Shown one piece after another: positions 33,501-42,308 of a stretch of DNA of 64,000 nucleotides (the first letter of the stretch is position 1; every line of letters begins with the position of its first letter). The notes under the pieces are model-generated. The model did no database searches and was not told the DNA's origin. It worked only from the letters and a program-made list of their open reading frames with translations. Origin of the DNA: Candidatus Eiseniibacteriota bacterium (GTDB lineage Bacteria > Orphanbacterota > Orphanbacteria > Orphanbacterales > Orphanbacteraceae); contig JAJRWB010000076.1 in assembly GCA_024276995.1 (NCBI GenBank), forward strand, positions 1 through 64,000. Reading direction: 5' to 3'. The position numbers and the translations under genes were made by a program.

Positions 33501-35975
33501 TCAGCGAAGCAGCATGAGCTTCCCTGTTCGGCTGAATCGGTCGCTCCGGATCCGGCAGAAATACGTGCCGCTCGCCGCCGGAACACCCGCCATATTCTCA
33601 CCGTTCCAAACAACGCTGTGCGTATTCTTTTTCCTGAAACCGTCGACAAGTGTGCGAACGAGTCTGCCGTTGACATCATAGATGCTGAGATTTACCCAGG
33701 AATCACTTGCAAGGGAGTATTCGATCGTGGTGACCGGATTGAAAGGATTCGGATAGTTGCGAACCAAAGCATTCCGGGGTATTTCGGTCTCGCCCGACCC
33801 GTCATCGGGGACGGACGTGAAGATCTGCTTTTTCGAGCCGATCCCGTACAGGCTTCCACCGTAGGAACCCACGTAGATCGTTCCGTCGGGACCGATTGCC
33901 GGTGATGAATACACGAACCCGCCCGTATCGTAGTGCCACAATTCGGTCCCGTCCGGATCGATCGCGTAGATGTTGCCGTCTATCGATCCCACGTAGATCG
34001 TGCCGTCGGCACTGACTGCCGGGGACGAGTGCACATCATTCCCCATGGTGAAGTGCCACCTCTCGGTGCCATTGTCCGGGTCGATCGCATAGAGATTATT
34101 GTCGTCCGATCCTACGTAGATCGTGCCGTCGCTTCCCAGCGCCGGGGAAGAACCGACGTTCCCGCCGGTGGGGAAGCGCCACTGTTCGACGCCGGCGGGG
34201 CTGACGGCGTAGAGGTTGCCATCTCCCGATCCCACGTAGACTGTGCCGTCGCTTCCCAGTGCCGGGGAAGAACTCACGGAGCTTCCCGCAGTAAAATGCC
34301 ATCGTTCCGTGCCGTCGGGGTTGATCGCGTAAAGATTATGGTCGCTCGATCCCACGTAGATCACGCCGTCCCCGTCCAGCGCCGGGGAAGATTGTATCCC
34401 CGCTATTCCCCCGGTGGGAAAGCGCCACCGTTCCGTTCCGTTGGGATTGATCGCATAGAGGTTGCCGTCCTTCGAACCCACGTAGACCGTGCCGCCCATA
34501 CTTACAACCGGAGAGGATTCCACATCAGATCCGGTGGCGAAACGCCACCGCTCGGTACCGTCTGGGTTGATCGCATAGAGAGTGTCGTCGGCCGATCCAA
34601 CGTAGATCGTGCCGTCGGCAGCCACGGCGGGAGACGATCTGACCCAGCCTCCGGTCGGGAAGCGCCACCGCTCCGAACCGTCGGGGTTGACCGCATAGAG
34701 GTTGTTATCTCCCGATCCCACATAGATCGTGCCGTTGTAGATCACCGACGGGGAAGAGAACGTGAAAACCGCGGCGGCGAAGTCCCATTGCAGGTCCGGT
34801 GTCCTGGCGCCCAGGTGGGGGCTATGTCCGGAATGCCCGCCGTCACGGCGGAACATGGGCCAGTGATCCTCCCCGAGAGCGCAAAGGTAACCTTCCCCCG
34901 CTCCGACGTAGACGGTGCCGCCGTAGCCGAGTACCGGCGAAGAGTCGACGTGAATCCCCGCGGTGAGTTCCCAGCGCCACAGCCTCGTACCGTCTGCGTT
35001 GAGAGCGTAGACATACCCATCCCACGAGCCAATATAGATCGTGCCGTCGGCGCCGATCGCCGGTGAAGAATAAACCGGTCCTCCGGTGGTGTAGTGCCAC
35101 TTCTCGGTGCCGCCGGCGTCAAGCGCGTAGACGTATCCATTTCCCGATCCGATGTAGATCGTGCGGTCGGAACCGACCGCCGGGGAAGACCTGACCAGCC
35201 CCCCGGTCTGGAAGTGCCACCGCTCTGTGCCGTCCGCGTTGACGGCGTACACCCTGCCGTTCCCCGACCCCACATAGAGTGTGCTGTCGGAACCGATCGC
35301 GGGGGACGAATACACGCCTCCTCCAGCGTCGAAACGCCATTGCTCGACACCGGCGGAATTGATCGCGTACAGATAGTTGTCTTCCGATCCCACGTAGATG
35401 ATGCCGTCGGTTCGAATGGCCGGGGAAGAATTGACAGCGTCTCCCGTGACGAAGCGCCACTGCTCGGTGCCGTCCGGGTTGATGGCGTACAGGTTGCCGT
35501 CCCACGAGCCGACATAGATCGTGCCGTCCGCACCGATCGCCGGGGAAGATCTGACATCATCCCCGGTGGTGAAGCGCCATCGCTCGGTGCCGTCTGGATT
35601 GACGGCATAGAGATTGCCGTCCTGCGCCCCCACATAGATCGTGCCGTCGGCGCCGATCGCCGGGGAAGACTCTCCTGTCGATCCGATGTTATATTGCCAG
35701 CGGAGCGTGCCATCGGGTTCATAGGCGTAGACATATGTGGAAGCGGCGATATAGATGGCGCCGTCGGAACCGACCGCCGGGGAGGAGGCCACGGGATCTG
35801 CTCCGATGAGCTTGCTCCATTTCAAGTCGGATGTCCGGGTACCTTGGTAGGAACTTTGCCCGGTGTGCGACAGGCCATGCCGAAACAGGGGCCAGGGGCC
35901 TTCGTCCGATTGAGCAAAAACGGTGGTCGCAACAGCAAGAGTAACGGCAAGCGCGATACAAGTGGATGCTCTCAT
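33501..35975 (-). CDS. Secreted double PQQ-type beta-propeller protein with FlgD-like tail
   Basis: 824-residue exported protein. Signal peptide (CIALAVTLAVATTVFAQ), then 16 near-identical 40-residue PQQ-like blades of the form SSPAIGADGTIYVGSxDGNLYAINPDGTERWRF. They form two groups of eight, each group opening with a header (WPLFRHGLSHTG near residue 30; WPMFRRDGGHSG after blade 8). A FlgD-like domain (NYPNPFNPVTTIEYSL ... GKLMLLR) ends it. No cofactor-binding or catalytic residues of quinoprotein dehydrogenases are evident, so it is more likely a structural or adhesive propeller than an enzyme. ATG at 35975 is chosen because GAGGTGAG lies 4 bases upstream; the frame extends three codons to a GTG at 35984. 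Confidence 0.87.
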   Translation of the reverse strand: MRASTCIALAVTLAVATTVFAQSDEGPWPLFRHGLSHTGQSSYQGTRTSDLKWSKLIGADPVASSPAVGSDGAIYIAASTYVYAYEPDGTLRWQYNIGSTGESSPAIGADGTIYVGAQDGNLYAVNPDGTERWRFTTGDDVRSSPAIGADGTIYVGSWDGNLYAINPDGTEQWRFVTGDAVNSSPAIRTDGIIYVGSEDNYLYAINSAGVEQWRFDAGGGVYSSPAIGSDSTLYVGSGNGRVYAVNADGTERWHFQTGGLVRSSPAVGSDRTIYIGSGNGYVYALDAGGTEKWHYTTGGPVYSSPAIGADGTIYIGSWDGYVYALNADGTRLWRWELTAGIHVDSSPVLGYGGTVYVGAGEGYLCALGEDHWPMFRRDGGHSGHSPHLGARTPDLQWDFAAAVFTFSSPSVIYNGTIYVGSGDNNLYAVNPDGSERWRFPTGGWVRSSPAVAADGTIYVGSADDTLYAINPDGTERWRFATGSDVESSPVVSMGGTVYVGSKDGNLYAINPNGTERWRFPTGGIAGIQSSPALDGDGVIYVGSSDHNLYAINPDGTERWHFTAGSSVSSSPALGSDGTVYVGSGDGNLYAVSPAGVEQWRFPTGGNVGSSPALGSDGTIYVGSDDNNLYAIDPDNGTERWHFTMGNDVHSSPAVSADGTIYVGSIDGNIYAIDPDGTELWHYDTGGFVYSSPAIGPDGTIYVGSYGGSLYGIGSKKQIFTSVPDDGSGETEIPRNALVRNYPNPFNPVTTIEYSLASDSWVNLSIYDVNGRLVRTLVDGFRKKNTHSVVWNGENMAGVPAASGTYFCRIRSDRFSRTGKLMLLR
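33835..35793 (-). repeat. Tandem 120-bp coding repeats (16 blades, 8+8)
   Basis: The stretch is built of units of about 120 bases, each encoding one propeller blade. Many neighbours are nearly identical, such as the recurring GTGCCGTCGG, ATCGCCGGGGA and CACGTAGATCGTG segments. A spacer of about 20 codons near 34790-34870 (the second header) divides the run into two sets of eight. Such repeats are prone to recombination and to assembly collapse. Confidence 0.85.
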
Positions 35976-36511
35976 TTTTCTCACCTCACAGCGGGTTGTT
36001 GCTGAAAGTCACCGCTAAACGGTTTCCTTTGCCGGAGTACTCCGGTGCCCGGGGGCAGGCGGGCATTCGCTGCGGATATTCTCGGCGTGAGCGCCTTAGA
36101 ATAATCTTGATGTGTAATGTGTCCGAATAGCACTTAGCAGCGATCTCATTCGACATCGCCTTTCTGAAACCACTATACAAGAAATTCGTAATTCCGGCAA
36201 GTATCAGCCGAGTTACATATGGAATCTCGCAACAGAGCATTGACAAGCGAAATGAACGAAGCCGGCGAGATGCCGAAAGCAGATACGCCCCCGCACGTCC
36301 GCCTACTTCAGCCTTGCCTAATGCGCCCCGACACGTTTCTTGCACGAGTACCCGATCCGTATGTCCGAAAAAGCGCCCACCTATGCCGGAATCCGCATAG
36401 ATCCGCCGACTTTTTTCGTTTCACATCGATTCTGCGGGAACCGGGCACATCGTTAAAAAGTTAAGTATAGTAAGAATAGGACCTGCTCCCCGCAGGAAAG
36501 GGGAAGACGTC
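35976..36511. other. Intergenic region, AT-rich, no supported gene
   Basis: About 535 bases between divergent genes. Base composition is clearly more AT-rich than the neighbourhood. A 14-bp perfect palindrome (36032-36045, centred on GTAC) lies 57 bases upstream of the PQQ gene and could be an operator. Short open frames exist on both strands (for example 35986-36345 minus, 36219-36464 plus) but lack coding bias, ribosome sites or known motifs. I saw no tRNA or known riboswitch. Confidence 0.5.
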
Positions 36512-37120
36512 ATGGAGGCGGGAACCTTGAAGCTCAGGTCGGAACAGCTGATCCGCAATCGCTTATGGCGCCATTCGGTCCTCATCCCGCCCGACGCCGG
36601 AGCGGGAGAGATCGCCGGTGTGCTCGAAACCCTTCTGGCCGGTTTGAAAGAGTCGGCCGATTCACCGCTCCACCCGTACATCGTCCTCCCCGCCGACGCG
36701 GTCGATCTCCCCTATCTCCGTGCCGTGGAAAGGGGAGAGTGCCCCCGTTATCCCGTCATGGGCGATTTCCGGTCGGTCGCCGACGGAGAAGAGAGGAACG
36801 CCCCTTTCGTCTTCCGGCCCGCCGAGCACCGGCTGATCGAGCGGTTCGTCTCCGGTTTCTGGGGGAACGATCGGTTTGCCCTCTTCCTTTCCCCTCTCGA
36901 GCCTCTTCCGTTCTTCCGTGTTCTCGCCCGGTTCCCCCTGGTTCGGAGGAAAGGCGGAGCCCTGATCTGGTCGCCCTTCTGGGAAAGGCACACTTTCGAG
37001 AGGCGGATCTGCGAATCGACCGCGTCGGAAGGAGCCGGTATTTTCCGGTGGATCCGCTACTACGTCGGTGAAGGAGGGAAGGGGAGAACGATCCGGATCT
37101 ATTCGGCGGGAACCGACTAA
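36512..37120 (+). CDS. Hypothetical protein
   Basis: 202 residues, family not recognised. It has no signal peptide or membrane helix. Composition is rich in Arg, Phe, Trp and Pro, with a predicted helix at the start (LKLRSEQLIRNRLW), a central FRPAEHRLIERFVSGFWGNDRFALFLSPLEPLPFF and a basic C-terminal part (RRKGGALIWSPFWERHTFERRICE, GIFRWIRYYV). GC-rich codon use matches neighbouring genes, and GGAAAGGGGAAG lies about 6 bases before the ATG, so it is probably real. It stands alone between two minus-strand genes. Function unknown. Confidence 0.65.
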   Translation: MEAGTLKLRSEQLIRNRLWRHSVLIPPDAGAGEIAGVLETLLAGLKESADSPLHPYIVLPADAVDLPYLRAVERGECPRYPVMGDFRSVADGEERNAPFVFRPAEHRLIERFVSGFWGNDRFALFLSPLEPLPFFRVLARFPLVRRKGGALIWSPFWERHTFERRICESTASEGAGIFRWIRYYVGEGGKGRTIRIYSAGTD

Positions 37121-37387
37121 CATCGGTCGTCGCCGAATCGTCCGACCGGGCAAAGAAAGGGGTGGGAGCTGAAAAGAAAATCGGCCCGCCTCGAGTCCTG
37201 CAGTCCCTATCGGGAGAAATCTCGAAGTAAGTCGTTTCCTTTCGAAGAACTCCCACCCTTGGTGGCATTCAGAACTATAGACTCATCAAACGAGGGTGAC
37301 AAGAAAAAAAGACGGCGAGGCGGTAAAAAACATTCTTCCTCTCCCGCCCGCGGGATTGGGCTTCAAGTCGTTTCTCGCGTGATCGAT
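37121..37387. other. Intergenic region with possible structured RNA
   Basis: 267 bases between convergent genes. A 9-bp inverted repeat (GGGTGGGAG 37160-37168 with CTCCCACCC 37250-37258) encloses an AT-richer segment of about 80 bases with a further small hairpin (TTCGAA-type near 37223-37247). This could be a long terminator-like structure or a small RNA. It does not match 4.5S, 6S, tmRNA or RNase P RNA as far as I can see. Confidence 0.3.
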
Positions 37388-39370
37388 CTATTGCATTGAA
37401 TCCTGGCTTGTTATCTGCTTGGAATCCGGCGGGATCGAGAGAGTGGTATCGTGCTTCGCCACCTCCTCGAGAAGTTCCTCGGCGTCGGGATAGTCGGGGT
37501 CGAGGCGAAGCGCTTCCCTGAGGGCGACCGCCGCCGGGGCGTACTGACCGCTCCTGGCGAAAAGAAGACCGACGTTGAAATGGAGCTTGGGGTCGTCGGG
37601 CGCGAGCCGAAGCGCCTCCCGGTATTCCGCGAGTGCTTCGGTGGGGCGGCCCTCTCTCGCGAGGAGCGATCCGAGGTTCGTGTGCGCTTCCTTCCGGTCG
37701 GGATCGATGCCGATGATCGCCCGGTATTCCGCTTCCGCGGCGTCGTTCTCCCCTTTCGCTTCCAGTTCGAGACCCAGATTGTACCGGGCGTCGACGTGGG
37801 TCGAATCGTTTTCGATCAGGCCCCTGTAGATCGCCATCGCCTCTTCGTGCTCCCCGAGAGCGCCGAGGCTCAGGGCGAGACCGAATTTCGCTCTCTCCAT
37901 GTCGGGGATCATCGAGAGCGCCTGTCGGAATGCCGGTTCCGCTCCGGCGAAGTCACCCATCTTGTATTGCGCGTAGCCGAGGTTCGCCAGCGCCCACGGG
38001 GTGGGTAGGAACGCCACGTAGCGCGGATCGAGGGCGAGGGAGGAGCGGAAGAGGCCGACCGCGTCGGTATAGGCTCCGTTCTGGTACGCGGCGTAGCCGA
38101 GCATATAGCGCGCTTCCGGCGCGTAGGCGTTCTTCCGGAGCGTGTCGGTGAAGAGCGTTCGGTCGTCCTTCCAGACGGCGTTCCGTGACACCGTGGCGAA
38201 GCCGAGGAGGAGTGCGAGCGCCCCGGTTACGATCACCCCCGGTTCGAGCCCGGCGCGTTTCTCCCTGCCGACGAACCAGGCGCCCCACTCTTCGAGAAGC
38301 GCACCCGCCACGAGGAGGAATCCGGCGGAGGGGAGATAGAGAAGGCGTTCGGCCCTGAAATGGAGAAGGGGGACGATATTCAGAAAAGGAAGCATCGCGA
38401 CGGCGATCCACGCGCCGCCGAAGGCGATCTCCCTTCTTCCTTTCCCGATCCGCCGGGCGCCGTAGATCGCCGCCCCGATGAAGGCGAGCGCGAAAAGCGC
38501 CCGGCTGTCGAACGGGCCGGTCGACAGGAGCACCGCGTCATTCGTGTGCTGTGGGAAGGGGATAAGAAGGAGTCTGAAGTAACCGCCGAGCACTCGCAGC
38601 ATGGTCGGGATGAGCACGGAGAAGGGGATCGCCGCGGTGCTTCCGGTGCCGAACGCACCGAGCGCTCCGTGGCGGAGGAAGAGGTAGAGCGGCACGATGA
38701 GAAGATGGGGCGTGAGCGCGAGAAAGGAGGCCTTGCGTTTTCCCTTGTCCGGGGTGAAAAGGGCGATCGCCGCAAGGAGAAGGGGCGTGACGAGGGCGAC
38801 CTCTTTCGCGCCGAGGGCGAAGGCGAAAGCGGCGGTGCTCCCGGCGATGCGCAGCGGCTTTCCCCCGGCGCGGGCATGGAGAAGGAGCGAGAGAAACATG
38901 CCGAATGCGGCGAGCAGCCCGGTGCGGCCCGAGATCCAGGATACCGCCTCGGTGTGGATCGGGTGGACCGCGAAGAGGAGCGCCGCGAGGAAGGGCGCTT
39001 TCGACCGTGGGAAGAGCGTGGCGAACAGGAGGAAGAGGAGGACGCTGTTCGCGCAATGGAGGAGGATGTTGGTCACATGGTAGCCGGCCGGCTGGTCGCC
39101 GAAAAGGAGGTGGTCGAGGGTGTAGGAGATCGACACCACCGGGCGGTAGTACCCCCCCTTTCCCGTGGAGCCGCCGGCGAAGCTCCAGAGCGGTTTCGTG
39201 AACACCCTTCTCCACTCGTCCGCGCCGTGCAGGATGCCGTTCCCTTCGACGATGATCGTGTGATCCGCCCAGACGAAGTCGCCGCCCACGCTGTTGGCGA
39301 ACACCGCGAGCGCGGCCGCGGCGATGATGAGCATCGGGATGAGATGCCTGCGGATTCCCGCCGTTTCCAT
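37388..39370 (-). CDS. TMTC-like membrane glycosyltransferase (GT-C) with C-terminal TPR domain
   Basis: 660 residues. The N-terminal 400 residues form about 10 membrane helices with the TMTC/PMT-like first loop GDFVWADHTIIVEGNG, YYRPVVSISYTLDHLLFG, GYHVTNILLHCANSVLLF, and FAVHPIHTEAVSWISGRTGLLA. The C-terminal 250 residues are five or six TPR units (ARYMLGYAAYQNGAYTDAVGLFRSSLALDP, HTNLGSLLAREGRPTEALAEYREALRLAPDD). Eukaryotic TMTC proteins are O-mannosyltransferases; bacterial homologues are mostly uncharacterised. The last residues are Ser/Thr/Gln-rich. It stands alone on its strand; the ATG at 39370 follows a purine-rich GGGAGGAATCGA. Confidence 0.85.
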   Translation of the reverse strand: METAGIRRHLIPMLIIAAAALAVFANSVGGDFVWADHTIIVEGNGILHGADEWRRVFTKPLWSFAGGSTGKGGYYRPVVSISYTLDHLLFGDQPAGYHVTNILLHCANSVLLFLLFATLFPRSKAPFLAALLFAVHPIHTEAVSWISGRTGLLAAFGMFLSLLLHARAGGKPLRIAGSTAAFAFALGAKEVALVTPLLLAAIALFTPDKGKRKASFLALTPHLLIVPLYLFLRHGALGAFGTGSTAAIPFSVLIPTMLRVLGGYFRLLLIPFPQHTNDAVLLSTGPFDSRALFALAFIGAAIYGARRIGKGRREIAFGGAWIAVAMLPFLNIVPLLHFRAERLLYLPSAGFLLVAGALLEEWGAWFVGREKRAGLEPGVIVTGALALLLGFATVSRNAVWKDDRTLFTDTLRKNAYAPEARYMLGYAAYQNGAYTDAVGLFRSSLALDPRYVAFLPTPWALANLGYAQYKMGDFAGAEPAFRQALSMIPDMERAKFGLALSLGALGEHEEAMAIYRGLIENDSTHVDARYNLGLELEAKGENDAAEAEYRAIIGIDPDRKEAHTNLGSLLAREGRPTEALAEYREALRLAPDDPKLHFNVGLLFARSGQYAPAAVALREALRLDPDYPDAEELLEEVAKHDTTLSIPPDSKQITSQDSMQ

Positions 39371-39554
39371 TCGATTCCTCCCGGCGCTCCATCGGATCGG
39401 CGCCGAGGGTTGAGTTTACCCGTACCGACGCCGACCATCAAGGAAAGGACGAAAGGATGCGGTGTCGCTTCACGCCGGTGCGCCGCAAAGGACTCACACC
39501 GCGGTTTCCCGTGTGATACGATCGTCCGGTCCGTGCAAAGAGCCATGGAGAAGG

Positions 39555-40862
39555 ATGGAAAAGCCGACGATGAAAACCGCTCTGCTCCTCGCCGGTCTCG
39601 CCGCGGCGCCCGCTGCGGCGGTCTCCCGCCCTTCGGCCGCGCTCCCCCCCGTACCTTCCTCCGGGGCCGGTGTGGGAGTGGTGATGCGCGCCGGTCCCGA
39701 AACGCTGCAGGGGAAGATCTACGATCTCACGGGTACCGGTGCCGGCGGCGCTCTGCCCGACGGTTGCCGTCTCGTTCTGGCGCCGGGGGAGTACAGCATC
39801 AAGCCGGACCGCTACACCGACGGAACGTGCGGCAACTGCGACGATCCGGTGACGCCCGTCGAAGCGACCGTCGGGCTGAGAATCTCGGGCAAGGGGATCG
39901 TCATCGAGGGGGTGGGCACCACGCCGGAAGAAGTGGTGATCCTCACCCACTCCGGCTACGGAATCCTCTTCGAGGAGTGCGTCGATTGCTCGCTGCGGAA
40001 CCTGACGATCACCGGCGGCGTGCGGGACGTGGACGGACGGGCCACCGACGGCGCGGTGGTGGTGAAGCATGGCTCGGTCACCATCGAGAACTGCCGGATC
40101 GAAGGAAACATCGGCGACAGCGCCGTGATCGCCTCCACCGTGGTGGGGATCGCCGGCATCGTCGGGCGCGAGGGCGCGACGATCGCGGCTCGGGGAAACC
40201 GGATTATGCGCAATTCGTGGGACGGCATTGTCCTTTACCGGGGCGCGTCGGGTATTCTCGAAGAGAATGTGATCGACGGTGTGGATTGGGCGAAGGGGAG
40301 GAGCACCGGGGGGGGGCGCGGTGTGGGCATCGGCGTCACGTGGGATGGAGAAGCGACGATCCGGCGGAACCTGGTCCGCCGCTACTGGAAGGGGATCGGC
40401 GTGTTCGTCGACGCGAAGTGCGACGTCAGGGAGAACGTGGTGGAAGAGATGCTGGCCTGGGGAATCTCCCTGTGGGACGCGGGGAAGGGCGCCCCCTCGG
40501 CGCGGATCGAGAGGAACATCGTGTTCGATACGGGCGCGTGCGGCATCTCGATCACCCGGGAGAGGGAAGACGGTCCGCCGCCGGGCTCGTGCAGGGGGAA
40601 TCTCGTCATCCGGAGCGGCCAGAACCCGGAGTACGACTCGGCGAAGACGTATTGCCGCCAGACACCGGTGGCGGTGGCGGCACGCCCGGAAAGCTTCGAT
40701 CTCGGCGGGAATCTCTTCAGCGCGAACCGGAGAAGCGCCTTCGCCCTGCTAGACGACGATTTGCCGAGGGAACTCCTGCGCGAGCGGTCCGAGGGCTTGG
40801 TCGCCGATCTATCGGCCGTGCCCTCCCTCAGGGGGGCGGAGGTCTTCGAATGGCTTCGCTAG
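39555..40862 (+). CDS. Secreted right-handed parallel beta-helix protein
   Basis: 435 residues. Signal peptide (MKTALLLAGLAAAPAAAVS), then PbH1-type repeats typical of pectate-lyase-like or polysaccharide-binding beta helices: GIVIEGVGTTPEEVVILTHS, GILFEECVDCSLRNLTITGG, VTIENCRIEGNIGDS, TIAARGNRIMRNSWDGIVLY, SGILEENVIDGV, ATIRRNLVRRYWKGIGVFVD, CDVRENVVEEMLAWGISLWD. No clear catalytic triad. Met at 39555 is used (GGAG 4 bases upstream); 39570 is the alternative and gives the neater signal peptide. Its last 13 bases overlap the phosphodiesterase lipoprotein gene, so the pair is coupled. Confidence 0.85.
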   Translation: MEKPTMKTALLLAGLAAAPAAAVSRPSAALPPVPSSGAGVGVVMRAGPETLQGKIYDLTGTGAGGALPDGCRLVLAPGEYSIKPDRYTDGTCGNCDDPVTPVEATVGLRISGKGIVIEGVGTTPEEVVILTHSGYGILFEECVDCSLRNLTITGGVRDVDGRATDGAVVVKHGSVTIENCRIEGNIGDSAVIASTVVGIAGIVGREGATIAARGNRIMRNSWDGIVLYRGASGILEENVIDGVDWAKGRSTGGGRGVGIGVTWDGEATIRRNLVRRYWKGIGVFVDAKCDVRENVVEEMLAWGISLWDAGKGAPSARIERNIVFDTGACGISITREREDGPPPGSCRGNLVIRSGQNPEYDSAKTYCRQTPVAVAARPESFDLGGNLFSANRRSAFALLDDDLPRELLRERSEGLVADLSAVPSLRGAEVFEWLR

Positions 40863-42289
40863 AGCAGCCCTCCGCGGGGAACACGGTTCAAACTCTAATA
40901 TATAAATTATGGTTCACGCCGCTTATGGCGGCGCTCCTGATCGGCGCCCTTCTCGGCGGCTGTTCCCGGGAGAAGAGCGCCGGCGCGACCGACCGGCCGA
41001 GGATCGTTCTCTTCGCCGTCGACGGTTTCGAGTGGGACGTGGCCCTTCCCCTCCTCCGCGAGGGACGCCTTCCCCATCTCGCCGCCCTCGCGGAGCGCGG
41101 GGTCTACGGCCGGATCCGGTCGATCGTCCCCACCGTCTCCCCCGCGGTGTGGACCACGGCGGCCACCGGGAAGGGGATCGAAAAGCACGGCATCTATCAT
41201 TTCCGCAGAAGGGACGGCGGACCGGGCGCGGAGTCTCTCTTCAACAGCACCCACAGGAAGACGAAGGCGTTCTGGAACATCCTGACCGACTACGGCCTGC
41301 GCATCCACTCGATCGGCTGGTTCCTCACCTACCCGGTGGAGCCGATCAACGGCGTGATGATCTCCCACGCCCAGGGGATCGGGAAACCGGAGTGGGTGAA
41401 GACGAAACGCTCTCCCGAGGGGAAGCTCATCGAGGGGATGAAGGGACAGGTGTGGCCGGTGGAGCGCGAGCGGGAGATGTTCGACTGCCTGCGGCGAAGC
41501 GACGAGAAGATGCCGGAGCTGATCGAGACGATTTTCGGCGAGAGACTCGACTCCCTCGACGAGGTCGGTTCGCGCCTTTTCCGGGCGAGCCGGTGGGCGT
41601 TCCGGAACGATGAGACGTACGTGGCGATCGCCGAAAAGCTCGCCGTCGAGGGGCCGTTCGACCTGATGACCGTCTACATGGGGGGGACCGACGTGGCGGG
41701 ACACCGGTTCTGGCGGTACTATCGTCCCGATCGGTACGACCATCCCCCGTCCGAGGGCGAGTTGAAGAAGCTCGCGCGGATCATCCCATCGTACTATGTC
41801 CACGTGGACGACGTGATCGGACGCCTGGAGACGCTTCTAGGCGACAGCACGACGGTGGTCGTCCTTTCCGATCACGGTATGCGCTCCGCCCAGGAGACGA
41901 GCCGTTTCGAGCCGGCCGATCCGTCGAAACTGGTGTCGGGACGGCACACGACGAACGCCGTTTTCTTCGCCGCCGGACCCGCCGTGCGCCGCGCCGCGAG
42001 AAGCGCGTCGTGGGACGGCGTGGAGGTGGACGATCTTCCCGTGCTGGGCGACATGGTCGACATCACGCCCACCCTTCTTTCCCTTCTTCAGATCCCGGTG
42101 GGGCGCGACATGGACGGCAAGGCGCTCGACACGGTGATCGATCCCGCCTACGCCCGACAACACCCTACCCGCTTCATCGACACCCACGATACGAAGGAGT
42201 GGCTCGAAATGCGCCGCGCCGCGGCGAAGATCCTTCCCGGGCGGGAGGAGCGCTGGGAAGAACTCCGCGCTCTCGGGTACCTCGACTGA
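40850..42289 (+). CDS. Type I phosphodiesterase/nucleotide pyrophosphatase-like lipoprotein
   Basis: 479 residues of the alkaline phosphatase superfamily. Predicted lipobox LLGGC (Cys38) after an unusually long N-terminal segment; Met26 (40925) would give a shorter signal peptide. Metal and catalytic residues: FAVDGFEWDV, TVSPAVWTTAATGK (Thr nucleophile region), GGTDVAGHRFW, VVLSDHGM and SGRHTTNAVFF. It hydrolyses phosphodiester or related bonds in the periplasm; substrate unknown. ATG at 40850 with GGGGCGGAGG 7 bases upstream, overlapping the beta-helix gene by 13 bases. Confidence 0.87.
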   Translation: MASLEQPSAGNTVQTLIYKLWFTPLMAALLIGALLGGCSREKSAGATDRPRIVLFAVDGFEWDVALPLLREGRLPHLAALAERGVYGRIRSIVPTVSPAVWTTAATGKGIEKHGIYHFRRRDGGPGAESLFNSTHRKTKAFWNILTDYGLRIHSIGWFLTYPVEPINGVMISHAQGIGKPEWVKTKRSPEGKLIEGMKGQVWPVEREREMFDCLRRSDEKMPELIETIFGERLDSLDEVGSRLFRASRWAFRNDETYVAIAEKLAVEGPFDLMTVYMGGTDVAGHRFWRYYRPDRYDHPPSEGELKKLARIIPSYYVHVDDVIGRLETLLGDSTTVVVLSDHGMRSAQETSRFEPADPSKLVSGRHTTNAVFFAAGPAVRRAARSASWDGVEVDDLPVLGDMVDITPTLLSLLQIPVGRDMDGKALDTVIDPAYARQHPTRFIDTHDTKEWLEMRRAAAKILPGREERWEELRALGYLD

Positions 42290-42308
42290 CGAGGGTTCGA
42301 CGGAAGCC

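Noticed and set aside
30659-33679. 1006-codon minus-strand frame opposite addA
   Set aside because: addA has all helicase and nuclease motifs; the antisense frame has none.
33835-35793. Regular repeats that could suggest a CRISPR array
   Set aside because: Units are about 120 bases, contiguous, in frame and encode propeller blades; there are no unique spacers.
35986-36345. 119-codon minus-strand ORF
   Set aside because: No ribosome site, no coding bias, no motifs; it runs through the promoter zone of the PQQ gene.
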